From Pseudomonadales bacterium (lineage in GTDB: Bacteria > Pseudomonadota > Gammaproteobacteria > Pseudomonadales > Pseudohongiellaceae), in contig JAKSCP010000144.1 of NCBI GenBank assembly GCA_022360535.1, forward strand, positions 1-6,083: DNA of 6,083 nucleotides, given 5' to 3'. The first letter of the stretch is position 1; each line of letters opens with the position of its first letter. The notes below the pieces were generated by a model, which worked only from the letters and a program-made list of their open reading frames with translations, ran no database searches and had not been told where the DNA came from. The position numbers and the translations under genes are program-made. Positions 1-5,712 of the stretch are shown one piece after another.

Positions 1-156
1 CAGGTAGTCGAGCAGCTGCAGAGTTCTTACAAAAAGTAACAACGTAAACTTGAGGGCAAGAAAAACAACGACAAAGAGCAGATAACGAAAACTACGGTAG
101 GGAGCGGATAAACTATGGCGAAGAATGCGCGCCAGGTTGCGCCAACGATAGATCAT
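1..156 (-). CDS. N-terminus of a membrane-anchored protein, cut by window edge
   Basis: Reading leftward from ATG at 156-154, 52 codons stay open to position 1, so only the N-terminus is visible. It begins MIYRWRNLARILRHS, which is rich in arginine. From about residue 25 to 45 it becomes strongly hydrophobic (core LLFVVVFLALKFTLLLFV), which looks like one membrane segment with a positive cytoplasmic side; the visible part ends in LQLLDYL. The ATG lies 28 bases after the ankyrin stop on the same strand, so co-transcription is likely. An in-frame stop lies upstream inside the ankyrin gene and no ATG, GTG or TTG intervenes, so this is the first possible start; no strong Shine-Dalgarno is visible. 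The family is not recognisable with certainty. A basic, hydrophobic leader ending in a Leu-rich LD segment recalls membrane-associated Sulfotransfer_3-type sulfotransferases, but this is a weak guess because no catalytic motif is in view. Confidence 0.6.
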   Translation of the reverse strand, partial: MIYRWRNLARILRHSLSAPYRSFRYLLFVVVFLALKFTLLLFVRTLQLLDYL

Positions 157-184
157 AGCTGTAACGACTGGAGAGTGTTGGTGG

Positions 185-1603
185 CTACTCTTCTGCCCCT
201 ACTGATTCAAGGAAGCTCACCACCGACTGGTAGCGCCGCTCGCGTGCAAACGCGAGCGCGGTCTGACCCTCTGCATTGTGAAGGCTGGTATCGACTCCTG
301 CCTGCACTGCGATTGTCGCCGCTTCGAGAATAAAATCTTCGCGACTTTTTTGAAGCTGCCCTGCTCTACGTTCAGGAGTCCACCAGCTAATGCGCAGTCG
401 TCTATGGCCCATTCCCACAGCCGCCATCAACAAGGAAATCTCTCCCTCATCTACGATGAAATTTTCACCGAGGCGCTGTGCTGGATACACAACTTGATTG
501 CTTGTACCAACATCCGCTCCCGCATCGATCAGCGCTCGCATTATCTGAGGCTCCGCGAATCGGGCTGCCAACCACAGTGGGGTTGAGCCGATCAGGGCAT
601 CGTGAAAATTGTAATCGGTTGCTTGTCTTCTTACCGGTGTTGGCTCAGTGACTTCAGCTTGCAGCGAGGCCCCGGCATCAAGCAGGGCTTGCACTATTGC
701 CTGCTCACCGCGAAGCACGGCTGCATGAAGAGCTGTGTGGCCGCTGCTGCTCTCCTCCAGGTCAGCACCCTGTTCAATCAAATACTGCACCAGTTCCAGG
801 CTACCGCTGTGAACTGCCATGATTAAAGGGCTGGTGCCAAACGCATTGACACCATCGATATTTGCTCCCGCATCCAGCAGATGTCGCGCCGACTCCAGTT
901 GACCAGTACGTGCCGCAAACAGTAAGGGAGTATTGCCTCCTTGCTCCACCCAGTACTTGTAATCATCGCTGCTGTCCTGTTCTTTTTCAGACTTTACGTA
1001 CTGCTCTCGCACCAGAGACCGCGCATGCACATCGGCGCCAAATTCAATCAGTGCTGCTACCGCTTCAGCGTGGCCACGATGAGCTGCCCACATCAGTGCA
1101 GTTTGTTCTCTTGTGACCGCGGCGTCAGGATCGGCTCCGGCGGCCAGCAAGGCTCTTACCACTTCACCATTGCCACTTTGTGCAGCGGTCATAACGATAG
1201 TTTCACCTGAGAGTAATGGAACAGTTGGGTCGGCGCCGGCCCCCAGCAATAATCGTGTCATCTCGAGGCTGCCATTTTCTGCAGCCAGCCACAGTGGCGT
1301 AACACCAAGATCGGTCGTGGCATTTACATCGGCATTGGCATTAAGTAACAGGCGCGCTGCGTCATGGGCATCGTGATAACTGCTCCAGTGCAATGCAGTT
1401 GTACCGTCACCATAAGGTGCATTGGGATCCAGACCATCTGCAACCAGGGTGGCAAGCTGATTCCATTCCTGGTCCTTGGCCAGGCTCACCAGCAGAGGCC
1501 TGTTTTGCGCGCGCAACGTTGAGAACAGGCAAAGGCAAATTGCCAATAACATAAACGTAGCTGACTGAATGAGTTTAGTTTTTGGTTTACGCTGACTCAT
1601 CAT
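185..1603 (-). CDS. Exported ankyrin-repeat protein
   Basis: This 472-residue protein is almost entirely ankyrin repeats, a fold used for protein-protein contacts. Residues 1-32 look like a Sec signal peptide: basic start (RKPKTK), hydrophobic core (FMLLAICLCLF) and a likely cut after LRA at 32; there is no proper lipobox. Repeats with the TPLxxAA...G...LLxxGAD pattern are visible at about 65-95, 98-128, 131-161, 165-194, 222-251, 255-284, 287-316 and 339-367, with a degenerate N-terminal cap at 35-60 and decayed repeats near 387-410 and 425-472. Non-repeat insertions interrupt the solenoid at about 195-221 (charged, ending KYWVEQ), 317-338 and 368-387. It follows the DUF1552 gene by 13 bases with little Shine-Dalgarno, suggesting translational coupling. 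A second ATG directly follows the first (1600-1598). The family call is secure; the partner is unknown, though the upstream exported proteins are obvious candidates. Confidence 0.93.
   Translation of the reverse strand: MMSQRKPKTKLIQSATFMLLAICLCLFSTLRAQNRPLLVSLAKDQEWNQLATLVADGLDPNAPYGDGTTALHWSSYHDAHDAARLLLNANADVNATTDLGVTPLWLAAENGSLEMTRLLLGAGADPTVPLLSGETIVMTAAQSGNGEVVRALLAAGADPDAAVTREQTALMWAAHRGHAEAVAALIEFGADVHARSLVREQYVKSEKEQDSSDDYKYWVEQGGNTPLLFAARTGQLESARHLLDAGANIDGVNAFGTSPLIMAVHSGSLELVQYLIEQGADLEESSSGHTALHAAVLRGEQAIVQALLDAGASLQAEVTEPTPVRRQATDYNFHDALIGSTPLWLAARFAEPQIMRALIDAGADVGTSNQVVYPAQRLGENFIVDEGEISLLMAAVGMGHRRLRISWWTPERRAGQLQKSREDFILEAATIAVQAGVDTSLHNAEGQTALAFARERRYQSVVSFLESVGAEE
237..258. 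repeat. Perfect 9-bp hairpin inside the ankyrin gene
   Basis: CGCTCGCGT at 237-245 and ACGCGAGCG at 250-258 are exact reverse complements separated by four bases (GCAA on plus, TTGC in the minus-strand mRNA). It lies within the codons for the last ankyrin repeat (around ALAFARERR), about 50 bases before the stop. No T-run follows in either direction, so it does not look like an intrinsic terminator. It may only reflect GC-rich Ala/Arg codons, or it could stabilise the message between the ankyrin gene and the next gene. Confidence 0.5.
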
Positions 1604-1616
1604 AAAAATGAATCAC

Positions 1617-2951
1617 TTAAATTGTTAGTGGACCGGTACTACCGCCCAGCTTGTCGACATGGACATCGAATTTGCTTAGCAGTGTCAGGTGCAGATCAGC
1701 CATAGTGGGCTCATTGGCGTAGTGCAAATGTCTGTTACCAGCAAGCCAGCCAGCGCCACCTCCTACTAACAACACAGGCAGATTGTCTCCGGAATGGAAT
1801 GTGCTGTTGGAGATGCCACCACCATAGAGAATAGTCATATTGTCCAACAAGTTACCATCCCCTTCTGGGATGGCTGACAGCTTGTCCAGGTAGTTGGTAA
1901 ACAGTGTCGTATGATGGATATTAATCCTCGACATGCGCTCAATAAGTTCTGGCGCATTGTTGTGATGGGACAGCGGATGATGGGCGTCAGGCACACCGAT
2001 CTGTGGATAAGGTCGTGCGCTCTGCTCTTTGCTCATCATAAAAGTAATGACGCGGGTGAGATCCGATTGTAAGGCAAGCACCTGTAAATCTTGCATAAGC
2101 TCCATATGAGCTTCGTAGGTCGAAGGAACTCCGGCTGGTTGCTCCAGCTCTGGTAGCTCCATGTCAATCTGTTGTTCAGCTTTTTCGATGCGTCGTTCTA
2201 TGTCGCGCACGGAATCGGTATAGCTATTAATCAGATGCCTGTCTGCACTGGCTAATTGCTTTTCCAGCCTCTGTAATTTGTCCATGACCGAATCAAGAAT
2301 ACTGGATTGCTGGCTGAGACGGTTGGCCCTGGCAGCTTGTGCCGTAGAGCCTGAATCGCCGAACAGTCGCTCAAAAACGGCACGGGGATTGTGTTCTGTT
2401 GGTAGTGGTTCTGTTTTACCGCGCCAGGACAGGGTATGGGTGTAGACACAGCTGAGGTTTACAGTACAGGCACCGGCCAACGCTGGAGCATCCATAGAAA
2501 GCTCCAAAGAAGACAGCTGCGTTTCTTTACCCAGCTTATCTGCTAACAACTGATCTACGGACACATCAGCCAGAATTTCGGTCTCATTGCGCCCACCTCT
2601 GGTGACACCGGTAAGGAAAGACCCTCCAGCCCCTGCATGGGCAACGTTCCAGTTTGCCTTTAGGCCTGAAAGAAACAATAGGCGCTCCCGGTAACGGGTA
2701 AGCGGCTGCAAGACAGGAGTGATTTCCAGATCGGGGCCATTGGACTGCGGGGACCAATATTCCATGGCCATTCCATTTGGAATATATACAGTTTGAAATC
2801 GATGTATGGGTGCCGGCGCCTGTGCAAAAGCTGGTGTCATGGCATCTAACAGAGGTAAAGCCAATGCTGTGCCTGCGCCCTTTAACAAGGTACGGCGGGA
2901 TAAAGATTTCTTGGTAACGAAACTAGGCACTGAGGATGGTTTCATTTTCAT
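1617..2951 (-). CDS. Tat-exported DUF1552 family protein
   Basis: With the start chosen here the protein has 444 residues. A Tat signal occupies residues 1-44: SRRTLLKG at 18-25, hydrophobic stretch ALALPLL, and AFA before the probable cut near 43-44. Export of a folded, possibly cofactor- or metal-loaded protein is therefore expected. The body matches my knowledge of DUF1552 (PF07586): an early YIPNGM segment, H105 in AHAGAGGSFLTG, a predicted coiled coil at about 205-262, a histidine cluster HHPLSHH at 324-330, and the C-terminal block LLDNMTILYGGGIS, HSGDNLPVLLVGGG and GSTGPL. The family looks related to DUF1501/sulfatase-like proteins; its activity is not established. The ATG at 2951 lies five bases after the upstream stop. 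A second ATG at 2945 (MKPSS) is equally plausible because AAGTGAG would then sit at better spacing. A longer in-frame extension to 3056 overlaps the upstream gene and precedes the Tat signal with unsuitable sequence, so it was rejected. Confidence 0.93.
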   Translation of the reverse strand: MKMKPSSVPSFVTKKSLSRRTLLKGAGTALALPLLDAMTPAFAQAPAPIHRFQTVYIPNGMAMEYWSPQSNGPDLEITPVLQPLTRYRERLLFLSGLKANWNVAHAGAGGSFLTGVTRGGRNETEILADVSVDQLLADKLGKETQLSSLELSMDAPALAGACTVNLSCVYTHTLSWRGKTEPLPTEHNPRAVFERLFGDSGSTAQAARANRLSQQSSILDSVMDKLQRLEKQLASADRHLINSYTDSVRDIERRIEKAEQQIDMELPELEQPAGVPSTYEAHMELMQDLQVLALQSDLTRVITFMMSKEQSARPYPQIGVPDAHHPLSHHNNAPELIERMSRINIHHTTLFTNYLDKLSAIPEGDGNLLDNMTILYGGGISNSTFHSGDNLPVLLVGGGAGWLAGNRHLHYANEPTMADLHLTLLSKFDVHVDKLGGSTGPLTI

Positions 2952-2956
2952 CTCAC

Positions 2957-5431
2957 TTAATCCTGGTTTTTGGCAACCGCAAGCCCCAATTCGGCTTGTC
3001 CCCGGCTCATTGTAAAAGAAGGGCTGGTCGCTATTCCCAATATGATGGCAGACCAACGGTAATCTTGTTCAGCAGCTTCTCGCACGATTTGGCGAATGAC
3101 AGGCTGATCGTAATACTCAACGCGCCTACCCAGGGCGTAAGTCATGAGTTTTTCGGTCACGGTATGGGCAAACTGATCCGGACGATCCAACATCCAATCT
3201 CTGAGGTCGGAAAATCCAGCAAATTCTACGCCCCCCGGATAGTTACCATTGGGGTCTACGGGATTGCCTGCCTCATCAAACTCACGCCAGGCACCGATTA
3301 CATCAAAGTTCTCCAAAGCAAAACCGATCGGGTCAATCACCACATGGCAGGAAGAACAAACCGGATCGACCCGGTGCTGGGCCAGGCGTTCTCGAATGGA
3401 TGAAGGCGCATCGCCGCTGCTGGCCTCTGCCAAAATCGGTACGTTGGGAGGAGGGGGTGGCGGTGGCGTGCCCAGCATATTGTCCAAAAGCCATTTACCG
3501 CGCAGTACTGGTGAAGTTCTTCCGGGATAAGAAGTTACTGTTAACAGAGCGCCCTGGGCCAGCAAGCCTCCGCGCTGATTTGTATCTGGAATCTCGACTC
3601 TTCGAAATCGGCTGCCGTAAACCTCATCGATGTCGTAATGTCTGGCCAGACGTTCATTGACAAAAGTGTGTTTGGCACCAATCAGATCCATGATGCTGCT
3701 ATCGGTTCGAATTGAATCGGCAACGAACATCTCCGATTCGCGGGCAAAGGCTTCGATCAGACTCACATCATATTGTGGAAACAGTACTGTGTTGATGTTG
3801 ACCTCTTCCAGGCGCCGCAGGTTCAGCCATTGAGCAGCAAAATCTTCCACCAACGTAGTGACTCCGCGCTTGTCCGACAGCAGACGACGAACCTGTTGTT
3901 CGTAGATTGCCGGGTCGCTAAGACGTCCCTGCTCAGCAAGTCTCAATAATTCTTCATCTGGCAAACTACTCCATAAGAAGAAAGACAACCTGGAAGCCAA
4001 TTCGGAGTTCTGTAGACGGAAGTTTTCATTGGCTGCTACCGAGTCGGACTGCCGATAGCTGCGGATCAAAAACTCCGGGTCAGAAAGCAGGTATTCCAAT
4101 GCAAATTGAATACCGGTATCGAAACTTCCACCCTGCTCTCTGCCATCGTTAAAAAATTCGAGCAATAAATCCGTATCGTCTGTCGTGATGCTGCGTCGAT
4201 AGGCCCTACGTGCCATTCGATTAAGAATCTCGGTGGCACAGGCCTGTTCCTCAGCACGCTGATCGGGATAACAGGAAAATATAGTGCGACGGCTAGGTGA
4301 TTGATTTGAGTTACCAGATGCCACATAAGGTCCGCCAATTTCGACAGCATGCACTTTCTGGTACGCAAGATAGGCTTCGTCATTGGCGGGAAGCCGACCC
4401 CCTTGTCGTGGTTGCGGGATACCCTCCTCTTCAACTTGCTGCCGCACATAAGACGCAGTAACAGTATGAGGCCCTGCTGAAACCGGCACTCTGACTTCCA
4501 GACCTTCCCCTGCCTGGTACAGCATATACTGTTCCCAGTCGGTACTACCCGGCTCGCCGGTACCACTAAAACTTAAGGGGGCAGGTGTCCCAGGTGCCTC
4601 ACCGCCAACACTGAAGCGCTCAAGTAAACGTCCGTCTAAACGGATTTCGAGCAGCTGAGCCCAACCCAATCCTTTGATGTAGTCCTGGTAGTTCGTTTCC
4701 AGAGCAACTTTGATGTCGTACTCTCCATCAACCGGAAAATAGTGTTCAACCGACACGCCGCCTCTGGTGCCAAAGGGCATGTCTTCGGATTGGCGCCAAT
4801 CCTGACTCATGTAAAGAGGGATTTCGTAGGTAGCAACACTGGGACCTAATGGAGGTAAACCAGTGGCAAGTCGGGTCACTTCCCGCGCCACCGACATGTA
4901 GCGCTCCATATGGGCGGTAGTGAAAGGTAAGGACGCAGCAATATTGTCGAAACTACCATCTGCCGTGGGGTCACCGGGTAGCAGTTCCATGATGTCGACA
5001 TCCAGACCCAACAGATCATTGATCGTATTGTTGTATTCAAATCGATTCATGCGATGAATCGGGGTTGCTCGACCAGGATTCGGATTTTCCATCCAGGCGG
5101 CATCCAATACTGATTCCAGCCAATCGGTCATCACCGCATACGTTTCGAACGCCGGCCTCGGCATTCCGGCTGGCGGCATCATGTGGGCGCGAAGTTTTTT
5201 AACAACTTTTTCCAGATCTGCTGCATGCGTACCGGGCTGCTTGAAATCAATGCTCTGCAATGAAAAGTCCGCAGTAGCCAAGGCATCGTTGTGACAGCTG
5301 AGACAGTAGGTATTCACCTGCTGTTGCATGTCATCAGCAGAGAAGCTGCTTTCCGCAGCATACAAAGGAGTGGTCGCCACTAGCAGGCTGCTAATGACGA
5401 GAGCAGGAAATTGATTCTTACTATTGGGCAC
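2957..5431 (-). CDS. Secreted cytochrome-like DUF1592/DUF1588/DUF1585 protein
   Basis: This 824-residue protein has a Sec signal peptide (hydrophobic core ALVISSLLVATTPL, cut near A25-A26). A short cytochrome-like section follows: CLSCH at 43-47 and HMMPP at 83-87, whose Met could be the distal ligand (PSCyt1-like). Then come a DUF1587/PSD3 section (about 122-185, RMNRFEYNNTINDLLG), a beta-rich carbohydrate-binding-module-like region (about 225-370), DUF1595/PSD5 (about 395-460), DUF1592/PSD4 (about 470-600, SRLSFFLWSSLPDEELL), DUF1588/PSCyt3 (about 617-715) with seven prolines at 656-662 and CSSCH at 692-696 followed by DPIGFALENFD, and DUF1585/PSD2 (about 740-812). The full domain set is present with no frameshift. 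Two CxxCH motifs predict up to two c-type haems, attached in the periplasm. Family membership is clear; electron partner, substrate and reaction are unknown. The start codon is GTG: an in-frame TAA lies at 5446-5444, and later starts would remove the signal peptide. It is first in the operon, with the DUF1552 gene five bases downstream. Confidence 0.94.
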   Translation of the reverse strand: MPNSKNQFPALVISSLLVATTPLYAAESSFSADDMQQQVNTYCLSCHNDALATADFSLQSIDFKQPGTHAADLEKVVKKLRAHMMPPAGMPRPAFETYAVMTDWLESVLDAAWMENPNPGRATPIHRMNRFEYNNTINDLLGLDVDIMELLPGDPTADGSFDNIAASLPFTTAHMERYMSVAREVTRLATGLPPLGPSVATYEIPLYMSQDWRQSEDMPFGTRGGVSVEHYFPVDGEYDIKVALETNYQDYIKGLGWAQLLEIRLDGRLLERFSVGGEAPGTPAPLSFSGTGEPGSTDWEQYMLYQAGEGLEVRVPVSAGPHTVTASYVRQQVEEEGIPQPRQGGRLPANDEAYLAYQKVHAVEIGGPYVASGNSNQSPSRRTIFSCYPDQRAEEQACATEILNRMARRAYRRSITTDDTDLLLEFFNDGREQGGSFDTGIQFALEYLLSDPEFLIRSYRQSDSVAANENFRLQNSELASRLSFFLWSSLPDEELLRLAEQGRLSDPAIYEQQVRRLLSDKRGVTTLVEDFAAQWLNLRRLEEVNINTVLFPQYDVSLIEAFARESEMFVADSIRTDSSIMDLIGAKHTFVNERLARHYDIDEVYGSRFRRVEIPDTNQRGGLLAQGALLTVTSYPGRTSPVLRGKWLLDNMLGTPPPPPPPNVPILAEASSGDAPSSIRERLAQHRVDPVCSSCHVVIDPIGFALENFDVIGAWREFDEAGNPVDPNGNYPGGVEFAGFSDLRDWMLDRPDQFAHTVTEKLMTYALGRRVEYYDQPVIRQIVREAAEQDYRWSAIILGIATSPSFTMSRGQAELGLAVAKNQD

Positions 5432-5435
5432 GGCG

Positions 5436-5441
5436 CTACCT
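5436..5441 (-). promoter_or_regulatory. Weak ribosome binding site for the GTG start
   Basis: Read on the minus strand, AGGTAG ends four bases before the GTG at 5431-5429. It is only a partial Shine-Dalgarno match and is close to the start. With the non-ATG start and a strong hairpin just upstream (5449-5499), it suggests modest or regulated translation initiation of the first operon gene. Confidence 0.4.
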
Positions 5442-5448
5442 GGTTATC

Positions 5449-5499
5449 ACAAGGAGATTCGAACCCTCGGTCCAGGGCTGATAATCAGCCTCTCCTTGT
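5449..5499. repeat. Nested inverted repeat in the operon leader
   Basis: An outer perfect 9-bp pair, ACAAGGAGA (5449-5457) and TCTCCTTGT (5491-5499), encloses an inner perfect 7-bp pair, GGCTGAT (5476-5482) and ATCAGCC (5484-5490), with one base between the inner arms. The two right-hand arms are contiguous, while 18 bases (5458-5475, including the TTCGAA palindrome) separate the left-hand arms. A small alternative hairpin, CCCT (5464-5467) with AGGG (5474-5477), would compete with the inner stem. In the minus-strand transcript this sits 17 bases upstream of the GTG start, so it could be a leader RNA structure; as DNA it could be a protein site. No T-run follows on the minus strand, so it is not a typical terminator. 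On that strand GGTTCGAATC resembles a tRNA T-arm, but no complete tRNA folds here. Confidence 0.65.
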
Positions 5500-5635
5500 T
5501 CTTTATTATTACGTCGGCGTTTGATCGCTACTGCCAGCACTGACCCTACCGCAGCCAAGTCACGACTGCAATACAACCCTCCCCCGCGCTAACGCTGGGA
5601 CCGATGACGTTAAATTTCAGAAAAGTGCTTGCATC

Positions 5636-5670
5636 TGCTAATTTCTTAACATAGTGTTAATTTATTAGCA
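5636..5670. promoter_or_regulatory. Compound dyad, candidate BlaI-family operator
   Basis: Two nested perfect inverted repeats share one centre at 5653: inner TTAACA (5646-5651) and TGTTAA (5655-5660), three bases apart, and outer TGCTAAT (5636-5642) and ATTAGCA (5664-5670). Thus 26 of 35 positions pair symmetrically. The dyad ends 42 bases before the ATG of the divergent BlaI-type gene, a typical place for an autoregulatory operator; BlaI/MecI proteins are known to bind AT-rich dyads as dimers. TTAACA is also a 5/6 match to a -35 box, and TATAGA at 5671-5676 is a poor -10 candidate (19-base spacer), so the promoter assignment is tentative. The same dyad lies about 205 bases upstream of the minus-strand operon. 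Binding by the neighbouring repressor is inferred. Confidence 0.6.
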
Positions 5671-5701
5671 TATAGAGCCAGCCGTAACAATGCTCCCCTA
5701 C

Positions 5702-5708
5702 AAGGAGA
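5702..5708 (+). promoter_or_regulatory. Strong ribosome binding site of the BlaI-type gene
   Basis: AAGGAGA ends four bases before the ATG at 5713-5715. This is near-consensus Shine-Dalgarno sequence at suitable spacing and fixes the start of the repressor gene. Confidence 0.85.
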
Positions 5709-5712
5709 CAGC

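Noticed and set aside
115..333. Plus-strand open frame of 72 codons preceded by AGGGAG
   Set aside because: It overlaps the start of the minus-strand membrane protein and the end of the ankyrin gene, has no recognisable domain, and the Shine-Dalgarno spacing is long (10 bases). It is best explained as an antisense shadow.
2952..3056. N-terminal extension of the DUF1552 gene by 35 codons
   Set aside because: It would overlap the end of the upstream gene by 100 bases and put a Cys/Gly-rich segment ahead of a proper Tat signal. The ATG at 2951 or 2945 right after the upstream stop fits better.
2936..3403. Plus-strand open frame of 155 codons
   Set aside because: It lies antisense to the DUF1592 protein, whose full conserved domain series is intact, and it shows no family features of its own.
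4066..4566. Minus-strand open frame of 166 codons in another frame of the DUF1592 gene
   Set aside because: It is entirely inside the real coding frame, and its translation has no recognisable motif or signal.
5449..5499. Intrinsic terminator
   Set aside because: The stems are strong, but no T-run follows on the minus strand. On the plus strand only a short T-rich stretch follows and there is no upstream plus-strand gene to terminate.
5441..5516. Possible tRNA gene on the minus strand
   Set aside because: The T-arm-like GGTTCGAATC and a following ACCA are present, but the T stem has a mismatch and wobble pairs, the 5' acceptor strand does not match, and there is no D-arm or valid anticodon loop. 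It was kept only as a structural finding.
5449..5708. Direct repeat ACAAGGAGA at 5449-5457 and 5700-5708
   Set aside because: The second copy is simply the Shine-Dalgarno of the repressor gene. A 9-base match between a hairpin arm and a ribosome site is plausible by chance.
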